A model generated the notes under the pieces. It saw nothing but the letters and a program-made list of their open reading frames with translations. It was not told the DNA's origin and ran no database searches. This document shows, one piece after another, positions 13,137 through 25,617 of a DNA stretch of 64,000 nt. Numbering within the stretch: position 1 is the first letter of the stretch; every line of letters begins with the position of its first letter. The DNA is from Silurus meridionalis (lineage: Eukaryota > Chordata > Actinopteri > Siluriformes > Siluridae), in NCBI RefSeq assembly GCF_014805685.1, contig NC_060906.1, positions 8,014,346-8,078,345 of the forward strand, in the 5' to 3' direction. The translations under genes and the position numbers were made by a program.

Positions 13137-13287
13137 GAGCAAACTAAAGCAAAATAGAACAGTACTCCTTATTTAGGAGCCAACAATACTGGGTAATGTT
13201 TAAGCACTTATTGGAAACCCTGTTAAAAATGTACACCTTGTATCTACACACACTATTCTGCATACAAAAAGACAGGTCAAACCTTAC

Positions 13288-13400
13288 CTGTGCTCCGGTG
13301 CTGAGGAAGTCGTTGTGTTCTTGCTCACACACACACACACACACACAAGCACACTGATTCTTCAAATGAGGCAGCAGTGTCCAACCCACAGCCTTGTTCA
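13288..13400 (-). other. pnoc: Probable non-coding first exon of pnoc
   Basis: On the minus strand a TATA-like box is followed about 25-30 bases on by this segment. It ends at a strong donor, CACAG|GTAAGGT, at 13288/13287. It has no usable reading frame and contains a short GT run (13326-13348). It would splice to the coding exon near 4044. The start is estimated from TATA spacing. Confidence 0.6.
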
Positions 13401-13427
13401 ACTGCTTGCCTTCACGCGCTCTCGTCT

Positions 13428-13445
13428 CTTATAACTACCCGCCCC
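13428..13445 (-). promoter_or_regulatory. Probable pnoc core promoter (GC box and TATA box)
   Basis: On the minus strand GGGGCGGG (13438-13445) is followed by TTATAAG (13428-13434), with initiation expected near 13400. An AP-1-like TGAATCA lies just upstream, near 13455. This layout fits a regulated, tissue-specific neuropeptide gene. Confidence 0.55.
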
Positions 13446-13449
13446 TTCC

Positions 13450-14235
13450 TCTGATTCACCCCCCTTCATCCCCCCTTTTCTACACACCCTCTTGCTTTTC
13501 CACACCACACAGAGGGACACACTAAGGTATGGAATCGTGCATAACTTGAACCAGCAACCCTTAGTCAACTCTGACGTCTATACCTTCACCAAGAACGTCA
13601 CATCTACTTCTAAGTGCCCCCACCCCGATGAAAAAAACAACTCTTGTGCCAAAAATAAACGAATACACATGGATATCTTCTGTTAAGATGCGATAATAAA
13701 CATGAAAGCGTTTGTCATTTGGCATCAAATAGAAGCCAATAGAAGTTAAGATCTTTTGTAGCCAATGGGCGCATCCAAGAAGGAAAAAACAAACGCTCCC
13801 AGAGGCAAAAAAACGTCTCTGTGGAACGAGACGTCACAGATAGGAGCAAAAAGAGCAGATAAAGATCAAGAGTATCATTTGTCAATTAAAAAAAACCCCG
13901 GAAACAATCCATGAATCATTCAGTGCACAACAATAGTCTTGATTTTGTTCCTTGTGTTCCTGTTTGTTGTACTGAAATATCTATCATATACAAATACAAT
14001 ATACTGTAACAACGTCACCAGCATGAGAGAGAGAAATTGCTCAATGTATTAAACACAGAAATGGACCCAAAGCTTTAATCGGTTTGGGTCAGGTGTTACC
14101 ATAATGTCAACGGTGACCTGTTTACAAGCAACAATGATGTTAAAAGTATAGTCAATAAAAACAGGCTACACACCAGTACTAAAAATGCAGGTATGTAAAG
14201 AAATATAATGTAATGTAATATAGCATTCCAACCTT
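13450..14235. other. DNA upstream of the probable pnoc promoter
   Basis: No gene or clear repeat seen. Pyrimidine-rich next to the promoter, AT-rich further out. Confidence 0.5.
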
Positions 14236-14239
14236 TTGT

Positions 14240-15115
14240 GTAAGAGTTTATCAAGTAAGCACATCTTGCGCAATCAAATTGTGAGAGATTTCCTGTTCAT
14301 AACCCTCCTCAAATTATTTCACAGGTTTTTGTTCGGATTTTGATCTGGGCTCTGACTGGGCCTTAACGTTGATATTCATCTTCTGTTTCTTTGTTCATTC
14401 AGAATTGGTCATTATAGTGCTGGAGGGTCAGGAATTTCATCGTCTTCAGATGTATTGGTATTTAGAGAAAAAACATCCCAGTCCCAGTTGAAAAGAAGCA
14501 GCCCCATAGCATAACACTACCACCACCACCAAGCTTTACCATGGGTATTGTGTCCTTTAGGTGATGAGCTGTCTTATTAATATCTTATTAATCAGTGTCT
14601 GCAGGTAGTAGTGAAGCATGGTGGAGGGTTCTTGCAAGTTTGGGGCTGCATTTCTGCAAACAGAGTTGGAGATTTGGTCAGGATTAACGGAGTCCTCAAT
14701 GCTGAGAAATACAGATAGGGATATTTATCCATCATTCAATGCCATCAGGGAGGCATCTGAGTGGCCCCCAATTTAATTTGCAGCAGGACAACGACCTCAA
14801 ACATACAGCCAATGTAATTAAGAACTACCTTCAGCATAGAGAAGAATAAGGAGTCCTGGAAATGATCGTTTTGGCCCTGAGACCTGATCTTAATGTCATC
14901 GAGTCTGTCTGGGATAACATAAAGAGACAGAAGGATTTTAAGCTGTCTACATCTACAGAATAGATGTATTTAGTTCTAGAAAAATGTTTGAAACGACTTA
15001 CCTTCTGAGTTCCTTTAAAAACTGTGTGCAAGTGAACATAGAAGAATTGAGGCTGTTTTGCCATTTAGAGTTGATTTAGATGTTTCTTTGGTTCATTTAC
15101 TTTAGATTTTGTCAA
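14240..15115. mobile_element. Two Tc1-like transposase relics in opposite orientation
   Basis: 14330-14580 read on the minus strand, and 14600-15020 read on the plus strand (WGCISANRVGDLVRINGVLN at about 14640-14700), both recall Tc1 transposases. Each has stops and frameshifts, and no clean ends were found. Confidence 0.6.
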
Positions 15116-15140
15116 TTGATAAAAAATATATTATTAACAC

Positions 15141-15144
<4 letters not shown>

Positions 15145-15201
<57 letters not shown>
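15145..15201. repeat. (AT)n microsatellite
   Basis: About 28 AT units. Confidence 0.95.
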
Positions 15202-15204
<3 letters not shown>

Positions 15205-16057
15205 TTTGAGGTTAACAGCAAACCAAATATCTATCCTTTACTAGGATTTGCCTTTAAAATACTGTAGTTTCCCACTATGTTGCGCACAGCACTTTGTCAT
15301 AACATATATTTGGACATAACAGAATCTGAAATAAAAATCTTTCAGGTCTCTACTGATGAAATTCATCAGGCGCTGTGTCACATCATATTACTGGGGTCTA
15401 TGAATCCCAGGCACTGAATCAAGGTCCAAATACATTATAGAATATAGCTACCTCCCCCCACTCACTCACTCGTCCAGCACCAAAGTGAAATTGAAAAGTC
15501 AATTTCCCACAAAATATGCAATTAGGTGAGCAGGCGTTGTCACCTATGTGACGCATTGTGCTCAGCCGACTTTGCTCGAAAAAGCCATTTCGCTGCCTTT
15601 CATCATTTCCAGCACAAAGTTTTATTGTCTTATGGAGCGATGAAAAGCACTGATGCATGCCCAAGCCATTGGAAGAGACACAGCTTTGGTTTATGGGGAG
15701 CACAAGGCAATGAGCTGCCAAGACCTTGATGACGGTTATTATAACTGGACCTTTAATTGATTTTATCAGCCAAAAAGAGGAAAATATGCATGCAAGTCTT
15801 TAATGACGGAGATCAAATAATAATTTTTCTGAAAAGCGTTCTTTGCAAGAGTGAATCAACAAAGCAACTGATATTTGGAAACTTAAAAAGCCCAGGAGAT
15901 GTCTGCTGAATTAATAATAGTAATGAGATTTAAATTGTGTGTGTTTTGTGTGTGTGTTTGCGTTTGCGTTTGTTTTGTTTGTGCAATGACATACTGTGTA
16001 AAAAATCTAGTCATATATAAAAACATAATTAAAACTTTATAGAGAGTATATATACTG
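15202..16057. other. Intergenic DNA, no gene seen
   Basis: No coding exon, splice pair or clear repeat recognised. Confidence 0.5.
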
Positions 16058-16184
<127 letters not shown>

Positions 16185-16589
16185 CGATCAAGTGCATTCT
16201 CTCAGCACCGTTGCTGCTACGTGAATATGACATATCACAATGCTACAGAGACTGAGGCGTGTTCTGAGACTCACATAGAATAGAGATTAACATGGCAGAG
16301 GTAGAACTGTGTTTTCCTAGAGACAGAACAGGAAAAGAACATCTGGTTTAATTTAATCTTTTTTCTTTCTTTTTTGCACTACAAAAGCCTGTTTGTTAAG
16401 GCCATTTAAGTAAACTGATGATCTGCTGACTGTCTGAAACAAAGAAATAAATGTAAACTATTTGAACCAGATTGAATTCTAGAGCATAATATATTTTTCC
16501 CATTTCATTGTATTGCATTATCACACTGTGTTGAATCGAATCAAAATCAGATTGCACTGCATCCTAATAGGCCTGAATTATATTTAATT

Positions 16590-17147
16590 TAATTCAATTC
16601 ATTTTTATTTGTATAGCGCTTTTAACAATGAACATTGTCTCAAAGCAGCTTTACACAGATAATGTGGTGATAAAGAATGAATAAAATGTTCTTTAAAAGT
16701 GTAAGTTTGTCCCTGATGAGTAAACCGGTGACGACTGTGATGAGGAAAAACTCTCCGAGATGGCATAAGAAAGAAACCTTGAGAAGAACCAGACTCAAGA
16801 GGAAACCCATCCTCATCTGGGTGGCAGCAAATGTCCATTTATTACAGCTAAACAATGTTGATGTGTGCAGTAAAGGTGATCAAAATCAAACTGTAGTCCT
16901 AAGTCAGTGTAGCAGACTGTTGACATTAACTACAGTTCAAATCGATCCTCAAAGCTCCTGTGTTACTCCGTAATGTCATGGATTCCCAGACTGATGTTGA
17001 CTGTTGACCATCCCCAGCTGCCCAGAGTGGCCTCCAATCGAAGAAAACACCATCCAGAGAAGGCCGGGACGAAGCAGACAAATCCGAGGAAGGGAGAGGG
17101 GCAGGAAGAGTGGTCACTGGAACCTCAGGAGCATGTTTAACTCGACC

Positions 17148-17179
<32 letters not shown>

Positions 17180-18870
17180 AGAGGGGTGACAGGGAGAGAA
17201 GGATATAGATTATTAAGTATCCTTATTGTTGCATAAAAGTTACTGTGCGATTGGGGACTCCAGCAAGATTTGCTATAACAGCATAACTAATAAGGGAAAA
17301 CCAGAAGGAGCACAGACAAGAGAAATCTCTGGGATAAGAGACGACCCACCACACCACCGTCAACAAACCAGAGTGAATGTGTGAGAGTGAGGGGACGACA
17401 GCATACAAATATCCCAGTTCACCAAACTCTCTATATCCATGATCCTCCAGATCTGCTCCTTACTGATAAAAGACTTGACTAAATACATGTCTTTAACCTT
17501 GACTTGAACACTGAGACTGTGTCTGAGTCCTGAACACTGATTAGAAGGCTGTTTCATAATTGTGGGGGTGGGATATCATAATGGAACAGAAGTTCACTCA
17601 GATACTGCAGCGCGAGACATTTAAGTGCTTTATACGTCAGTAGTAGTATTTTATAATCAATGCAAGATTTAATTGGGAGCAGTGTAGACTGATTAAAACA
17701 GGGGTGATGTGGGCATATTTTTTAGATCTAGTAAGGACTCTTTCTGCTGCATTCTGCTTATTTATACACTTTCTTGAACACCCAGACAATAAACCATTAC
17801 AGTAGTCTAATCTAGATGTAACATTAGCATGAACTGGTTTTACTGTAAGGACATCATATTTCTAATTTTAGCAATATTTCTAAGGTGAAAGAAGGCGATC
17901 CTGGTAATATTATTCACGTGAGCCTCAAAGGAAATACTAGGGTCAGTAATCATACCAAGGTCTTTGAATGCTGTACATGATATACAGATACAGATACTGT
18001 ACAGATACTACATAATTGAAAAGTTTACTTCTATCTGCATGTGGTCCTAGTAAAAGTAAAAGAAAATTATCAAGCATCCACTGTCCAATGTCCTTTACAC
18101 ACTCCTCAACATTGTTAAGCTAATCTCTCTCATCTGGCTTTGCTGAAATATACAAATGTGTATCATCAGCATAGCAATGAAAGTGAATACCATGTTTATG
18201 TATAATTTCACCCAGAAGCAGCATATACAAAGAGAAAAGAAGTGGGCCTAAAACAGATCCTTGTGGAACACCAAACTTTACCTCCACCATTAACATCAAC
18301 AAACTTATAGCGATCAGTCAGATAAGACCCGAGCCAAGAGAGAGCTGTTCCCTTTATTCCAACAACATTATCTAGTCTAGCAAGCAGGATAGTATGATCA
18401 ATGGTGTCACAAGCTCCACAAAGGTCAATCAAAACAAGTAAGGAGACACAACCCTGATCAGAGGACAATAAGAGGTCATTTACCACGTTAACTAGCGCCG
18501 TCTTTGTGCTATGATGAGGCCTTAATTCTGTGTGATACTTTTTAAAAATGTTATTCCTGAATAGCTGTGAGCAGAACTTCTCTGCTACAACCTTTTCTAA
18601 AATCTTGTAGATAAAGGGGAGGTTTGATATTGGCCTATAGTTGGACAGCTGACAAGGTCAGGTTTCTTAATTAGGGGGTGGATAATTGCAGGATTTAGGT
18701 ACATAACCAGTGCTAATAAAAGAGTTTATTATTTTAAGAACAGGTTTAATTACTTCTGGAATTATCTGTTTGAAGAAGCTTGTAGGCAAGGGATAGAGAA
18801 TACAAGTTTATGATTTTGATGAGGAAATAAATGAATTTAAGTCATTCTCTTGAATAGGAGTAACACTTTG
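16590..18870 (-). mobile_element. L2-clade (CR1/Rex1-like) LINE, 5'-truncated and decayed
   Basis: On the minus strand, reverse-transcriptase motifs appear in order: LVLIDLCGACDTIDHTILL (about 18375-18435, normally a DLSAAFDT motif), [17 protein letters not shown] (about 18215-18270) and [18 protein letters not shown] (about 18125-18180), followed by a C-terminal region with LHWLPIK. The 3' tail at 16600-16850 matches 9280-9560. Several frameshifts and stops prevent function, and a (GA)n run lies at 17140-17180. Family placement within the CR1/L2 group is an inference from motif wording. Confidence 0.85.
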
Positions 18871-18923
18871 TTATTGATTGTTATAATAACACCAGCCTCA
18901 GTTATGAGATTCACACCTTGATC

Positions 18924-19432
18924 TACACTATATTGTGTCATGTATTGGGTCACCTGACCTATCCTGCTGTATGTGGTTCTTTTCCAAATTGTTACCACGA
19001 ATCTGAAAGCACTCAGTTGTACAGGATGTCTTTAGATATAATTGAATGTTACATTCACTTGAACTTGGAAACTCAAACCTGTTCCAGCATGGCAATGCCC
19101 ATGTGCACAAAGTGAGAGATTGAAGATCTGGTTTACATGCTTTGGAGATTGAAGATCTGGTTTACATGCTTTGGAGAGAAAGATCTTGGATGGCCTGTTA
19201 TAGAGCTCTGATCTCATCCCTACTGAACACCTTTGGGATGAATTGGACCCACAGGATCGATGACTGCACCCCAGGCCTCCCCACCTACATCAGTACCTGC
19301 CGTTCATAACATCCTTGTGGCTGATGAACACAAATATCCATAAGCACACTCCAAAATCTGTGGAATGCAATGTCACAAATCACATACCGTACTTATGGCC
19401 AGGGGACCCAATACTTTTGGCAATATAGTGTA
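18924..19432 (-). mobile_element. Full-length family A element with terminal inverted repeats
   Basis: The ends are tacactatattg at 18924 and caatatagtgta at 19432. Just inside are gtattgggtc and gacccaatac, so the inverted repeats extend to about 30 bases. Ends in TA suggest Tc1/mariner-type insertion. An internal block of about 31 bases (starting gagattgaagatctggttta) is tandemly duplicated near 19110-19171. No coding capacity. Confidence 0.8.
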
Positions 19433-20904
19433 TGTGTATATATATTTTAAGGCTAAAATTGTTAATCTTTTGAAGATGATATTTTTTTAAAGTAATTTTT
19501 TTCATTGTTATTTCATTTTCATAAAATGTCACCTCATCAGCCCTATCTTTTCTCATAAAAACTCTTTATGAAAAAACTGTATGAATATTTTTGTATGAAT
19601 GAATTTGACATTGTTTTACACATGAAACCACCTACCTACTGCTTTTATAACCACACAAACACACACACACAAACATACTAGTCATTTCACAACTATGAGG
19701 AAATTCATGGGCATATTTCATGTTAATTTATTCAATAACCCAATTTTAAAAAAACCTGTATTTGCCAATACCCAATCACAGTACATGAGAAAGGAAGCGC
19801 TCATATTACGATCACTGTACTGACCTTCCCAGATTATTATATCAAAAGTTTACCAATTCACTGGCACATTCTACAGATTTCACAATAAAATATCACCACA
19901 CTCAGTAGGTAGAGGTGTGTGAGAAATGTTAAAACATAGGTCAGGGATGAAGCCCTGTCCAAACACCTTGCACCTGTACATGGTAACCAAATGTTATAAA
20001 ATGCTATAATTAATATATATTGGCCATCATTCTATAGAATGAGGGGCCAATTGAGGGTTGGGATGTTGGTGATCAAAGCTTTACATATGTACCGTAATGT
20101 TTTATTTCACCCCATCTAACTACCATTGAAATGTTTCAACACCTTGTGAAATTTTACCAGTATGTCACAAAGAACTGACTTGCCATAAACCTGAATGGTA
20201 GATTGTTCAGATACGATCAGGTTGTTCGGCTGATCTTGGGAAAGATGCATAGGGATTTCCAGCTAACAGCAGCACAAGCCTCCTGAAACAATAAGTACTG
20301 CCCATTCAGAGGCTCTACCACATCTGGTGCTAACTTTTTGTCTATCTGCCAAATGTGACTCTCTGCATTCTGTGTACAATTTGTCTCTATGAAATAGTGC
20401 TTTAATGGCAGTATGGACTCCAGCTGCTATTGACTCAACATGTTGCAAAATCTTATGATCCAGTTTATATATCAAATCCACTGGAGAGTCATTTGAACAA
20501 ATGTTTCAGTAAAAAAAAACATGCGAAAGATCTGACCTTTTGTGTTCAAAGTTGGTAACATATATAAGTGAAATATCACTCATTTGCATACTTTTAAATA
20601 GTGACTATGTAAAGTTAACAATTCAATACACTGAACAAATGTCCTGAAACCATGTGTTTATTTCATGAGTGATCTTCATTGTATATATACATTTAGACTT
20701 CTCCATATTGAGCATTGTGGTGACATTGGTTGGTCAGAATATAAATTATTACCCTTCTAAACTCTATCCTATTAAGTAGTGCTGTTGTATAATATTCCAA
20801 TGAAATGTTTCACTGAATAATTTATGAAACATGAAATTAGTTTTTTTTTTTCTTTCTAGTGCAATTATTAGACTGTCCAATTGAGAAAACCTACAATCAT
20901 CTTT
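19433..20904. other. Intergenic DNA, no gene seen
   Basis: AT-rich. The minus-strand frame 20263-20481 lacks recognisable domains and splice context and was not called. Confidence 0.5.
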
Positions 20905-21440
20905 AAAGCATCTCTGTGGCCCAGTTCTGATGCTCACATGCCCGTTGTTGGGGCTTTAAGCGGACAGGGGTCAGCATGGGCACCCTGACCGGTGTTTGGC
21001 TACGCAGCTCCATAGGCATTAAACTGTGATGAACCATGTTTTCTGACACCTTTTTATCAGAAACATCATGAACTTCTTCAGCAGTTTGGGCTAAAGGTGC
21101 ATGTCTCTGGGATCAAGCACATGGTCCAGCCTTCGCTCCCTACATGCGTAAATGAGCCTTGGCCGCCCAGGATCCTGTCGACGGTTCACCACTGTTTCTT
21201 CTTGGACCACGGGAACAACTCACAAGAGCTGCAGTTGTGGAAATGCTCTGACCCAGTCGTCTGGCCATCAAAATGTGTCAAACTCGCTCAAATCCTTATG
21301 CTTGCCCATTTTCCCTGCTTCTAACACGTCAACTTTGAGGGCAAAATGTTCACTTGCTGCCTAATAAATATATTCACCCACTAACAGGTGCCATGATGAA
21401 GAGATAATCAGTGTTCTTCTCTTCACCACTCATAATGTTA
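20905..21440 (-). mobile_element. Tc1-like transposon fragment
   Basis: Read on the minus strand, the right end resembles the left end of the element at 29697 (catcatggcacctgttagtg here, catcatggcacctgttagtt there). It continues into a decayed helix-turn-helix transposase N-terminus. The catalytic region and other end are missing. Confidence 0.7.
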
Positions 21441-21589
21441 TAATGTTATGCCTGATCGGTGCATGTCTGTGTCCTAAACACTAATTGAAAGACTGCTATA
21501 CTAGTATGGGGCTTTGTCCTGTAAACAAAAAAAGTCTGTTGCAATCCCCTTTATTGAAGGTACCAACAATAGGCCTGCACCTTTTAGCT

Positions 21590-24191
21590 GAAGTAGGTGT
21601 GGTGGACAATAACCCAGCCATTAGGGGGGCACAAGCCAGTGCACTCTTAGTGCCGGTCCCAAGCCCGGGTAAATGGGGAGGGTTGCGTTAGGAAGGGCAT
21701 CCAGCGTAAAACATGTGCCAAATCAAATATGCGGATCACAAAGGAGAATTTCATACCGGATCGGTCGAGGCCCGGGTTAACAACGACCGCCACAGGTATC
21801 GTTAGCCGACAGGGTACCAGTGGAAATTGGGCTACTGTTGGCCGAAGGAGGAGAAGGAGAGGAGGAAGACGTCTACAGAGACGGCAGGAAAAGGAGCAGT
21901 GTAGGAGAGTAGAGGTTCGGGTTGGTACTTTAAATGTTGGTACTATGACGGGTAAAGGGAAAGAGGTAGCTGATATGATGGAGAGGAGAAAGGTAGATAT
22001 GCTGTGTGTTCAGGAGACCAAGTGGAAAGGGAGTAAGGCCAGGAACATTGGAGGTGGGTTTAAACTGTTTTATCATGGTGTGGATGGGAAGAGAAATGGT
22101 GTAGGGGTGATTCTGAAGGAAGAGTACAGTAAGAGTGTAGTAGAGGTGAAGAGAGTTTCTGATAGGGTGATGATCGTGAAGGTGGAAGTTGAAGGGATGA
22201 TGATAAATGTCATCAGTGCCTATGCTCCAAAGTTGGCTGTGAGATGGAGGAAAAGGAAAGATTCTGGAGTGAATTAGATGAAGTGGTAGATGGTGTACCT
22301 AGGAAAGAACGATTGGTGATTGGGGCAGACTTTAATGGGCATGTAGGTGAAGGAACAGAGGTGATGAGGAGGTGATGGGTAGGTATGGTTTTAAGGAGAG
22401 GAATGTGGAAGGGCAGATGGTGGTAGATTTTGCTAAAAGGATGGAAATGGCAGTGGTGAACAAGTATTTTAAGAAGAAGGAGGGTCATAGGGTGACGTAT
22501 AAGAGTGGAGGAAGGTGCACACAGGTGGACTATGTGCTATGCAGGAGATGCAACCTGAAGGAGATTGGAGACTGTAAGGTGTTGGCGGGGACAGTGTAGC
22601 TAGACAGCATCGGATGGTGGTCTGTAGGATGGTTTTGGAGGCGAAGAAGAAGAGGAGGAAAGTAAGGATTGAAAGAAGAATAAGATGGTGGAAACTGAAG
22701 GAGGAAGAGTGTAGTGTGAGGTTCAGGGAAGAGGTCAGACAAGGGCTTGGTGGTGGTGAAGAGGTGCCGGATGATTGGGCAACTACTGCAGGAGTGATGA
22801 GGAGGCAGCTAGAAAAGTACTTGGTGTGACATCTGGAAATAGAAAGCAAGACAAGGAGACGTGGCGGTGGAATGAGGAAGTGCAGGAGAGCATTAGGGGA
22901 AAGAGGTTGGCAAAACAGAAGTGGGATCGACAGAGTGATGAGAAAAGTAGGCAGGAGTACAAGGAGATGCGGCAGCAGGTAAAAGGGATGTGGCGAAAGC
23001 CAAGGAAAAGGCATATGAGGAGCTGTATAAGAGGTTGGACACTAAGGAAGGAGAAAAGGATTTATACCGATTGGCCAGGCAGAGGGACCGAGCTGGGAAG
23101 GATGTACTGCAAGTTAGAGCAATAAAGGATGGAGAGGAAATGTGTTGACTGGTGAGGAGAGTGTGTTGAGAAGGTGGAGGAGTTGTGGTATTGTATGAGG
23201 AAGTCAGGTGTGTCAGAGAAGTATGTGAGGGTGGTGAAGGACATGGATGAGGACAGTGTGACGGCAGTGAAGTGTGCAGTAGGTACGACAGACTGGTTCA
23301 GGGTGAAGGTTGGACTGCATCAAGGATCGGCCCTGAGCCCTTTCCTGTTTGCAGTGGTGATGGACAGGTTGACGGACGAGGTCAGACAGGAGTCTCCTGG
23401 ACTATGATGTTTGCAGATGATATTGTGATTTGTGGTGAGAGTAGAGAGCAGGTTGAGAAGAGCCTGGAGAGGTGGAGATATGCGCTGGAGAGAAGGGGAA
23501 TGAAAGTCAGTAGGAGTAAGTACATGTGTGTGAATGAGAGGGAGGGCAGTGGAGTGATGCGGTTGCAGGGAAAAGAGGTGGAGAAGGTGGAGGAGTTCAG
23601 GTACCTGGGGTCAACAGTGCAAAGTAATGGAGAGTGTGTTAGAGAAGTAAAGAAAAGAGTGCAGACAGGGTGGAGTGGGTGGAGAAGAGTGACAGGAGTG
23701 ATTTGTGATAGTAGGGTATCTGCGAGAATGAAAGGGAAAGTTTATAGGACTGGTGAGACCTGCGATGTTGTATGGATTAGAGACAGTGGCATTGAGTAAA
23801 AGGCAGGAGGCAGAGCTGGAGGTAGCAGAACTGAAGATGTTAAGGTTTTCGTTGGGAGTGACGAGGATGGACAAGATTAGAAATGAGTTTATTAGAGGGA
23901 CAGCGCATGTAGGATGTTTTGGTGACAAGGTGAGGGAGGCGAGATTGAGATGGTTTGGACATGTGCAGAGAAGGGACATGAATTATATTGGTAGAAGAAT
24001 GCTGAAGATGGAGCCACCAGGTAGGAGGAAAAGAGGAAGGCCAAGGAGGAGGTTCATGGATGTGGTGAGGGAAGACATGCAGGTAGTTGGTGTGAAAGAG
24101 GCAGATGTAGAGGACAGGGTGGTATGGAGACAGATGATCCGCTGTGGCGACCCCTAATGGGAGCAGCCGAAAGAAGAAGAAGAAGAAGAAG
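21590..24191 (+). mobile_element. RTE-type LINE, internally deleted and frameshifted
   Basis: An endonuclease domain starts near 21910 (VGTLNVGTMTGKGKEV, then VQETKW, then DFNGHVGEG near 22330, then QVDYVL near 22525). Reverse-transcriptase pieces follow: LHQGSALSPFLFAVVMDRLT near 23320 and FADDIVICGE near 23410, then a C-terminal region up to 24157. The tail is a GAA-triplet run, as usual for RTE elements. The N-terminal part of the reverse transcriptase appears deleted near 23140-23170, and frameshifts occur near 22250 and 22600. It is strongly purine-rich on the plus strand. RTE assignment rests on motif order and tail. Confidence 0.85.
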
Positions 24192-25389
24192 GTATGGTGG
24201 ACAATAAAACTCTTAATCTTAAGTAGTATTTAATAATCAATGCACATTTTTTACATACCGCCCGTGCAGTGATGTTGAGATCAGGTTGATTTCATATTTA
24301 AGGGTTTGAGTAACCAAAAACTTTCTTTGAATCTTTGCTGAAATGTACTAAAACTGTGTGTCGGCACATGTTGCTTTCAGAGCAGCACCTAGACAACCAG
24401 CAGGTCGGTGAACCATAAATGGTGCAACATTGGCCAGAGCATATTATAGCATCTGACATCATCTCAACTAAACTATACACCTCTTTAATATTAGTCTTAG
24501 AGGCTTTTTCTGACAAAAGCATCTTTCATTAGGTCCTATTTCTGAAAACCTACAGTATGTACATAAGATTACCTGCTATATCTGCACCCTGGCTCCCATT
24601 GTACCTACCTGCTGGAGTACAGGGTCTCCTAAATCCTTTTAACAAGTTTCTCAGTAAGACCATCATACAAGCTTTAATGATGCTTTCATTCTTGCTAAGC
24701 CTTTCTAGCACCTGTATTTACAGCTCGAATACTAGAATCTTTTCTGTCAGAGATCTAACTAACCTGCACTTATCACAAATCAAGCTATGACGAGGGACAG
24801 AGGAAGAATGCTTGAACATTAAGCATAAGCATAATGCTGCTATACTGTAAGTGTGCCGTAGTCTTAGTCTGGTAATGATTTTAGGCAGATCTGGCAGGGA
24901 TAGTCTTCATTTGCTGTCTTTATATGATGTCTTTTGGATCACATATCCATGTCAGGGCAGGTTCTTATAGTAAAAATACCAGTGAGTGGTGTCTTATGGC
25001 CCAGTGCAGAGCAAAGCGGTCTAGTTTATATACTTGAAGCATGATTTTGCATGTGCTTGCAGAAGCAGCTGCAGCCCAAGTGGCACTGTTCGCCTCATCT
25101 CATGCGCATCTGGAGGATTAAATGCGCCGTGCACTTGACGACACATCTAAACCAAAATATCCCTGTTTTCAAGCTGAGCTCCGAAATGTTTTGCAATCTC
25201 ATGTTTTATACCCCCCCAAAAAGTCTGTATAGTTGTTATCATCATACAATTTGTCATTATATGGTCATTACTAGAAGTTCTAGATTGTATATTTAATCTA
25301 TACTTTATTATATGTAAATTATGCTTCTGAGAAACAAAGCCTTTTAAAAACTTCCTTATGAAAACTCCTGGTTTGGAGGAAACAGACAT
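24192..25389. other. Intergenic DNA, no gene seen
   Basis: No splice-flanked coding segment or clear repeat recognised. Confidence 0.5.
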
Positions 25390-25515
25390 CCATCAGTAAC
25401 CCAGAACCTTATCCAGTGTGCCAGGCTGCCACTGTTGGGCCCTTGAGCAAGGCCCTTACCCTCTCTGCTCCAGGGGTGCTAAACCCTGACCCTGAGCAAA
25501 ACCGTGGTTCTTCCT
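25390..25515 (+). mobile_element. tRNA-derived-like SINE fragment
   Basis: Shares tgccactgttgggcccttga and gcaaggccctta with 26645-26762 and 27945-28085. The fuller copy at 27945 carries a B-box-like ggttcaagg, suggesting a tRNA-derived SINE. Confidence 0.6.
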
Positions 25516-25569
25516 TTCATTATTGCATGTTTTCAGTGGGGTATTTTTTTTTTTGCTTCTTCTAAGAGG

Positions 25570-25617
25570 TTTGTTTGTTTGTTTGTTTCTTTCTTTCTTT
25601 CTTTCTTTCTTTCTTTT
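25570..25617. repeat. (TTTG)n-(TTTC)n microsatellite
   Basis: A compound tetranucleotide run. The following 25618-26644 holds no recognised gene. Confidence 0.9.

Noticed and set aside
13144..13401. 85-codon minus-strand frame across the putative pnoc leader exon
   Set aside because: It reads through the GT repeat and the splice donor and continues into the intron. The segment fits a non-coding exon better.
20263..20481. 72-codon minus-strand frame with normal amino-acid composition
   Set aside because: No recognised family, no flanking splice sites and no paired exon nearby.
23611..23979. 122-codon minus-strand frame
   Set aside because: It is a shadow of the purine-rich RTE coding region on the plus strand.
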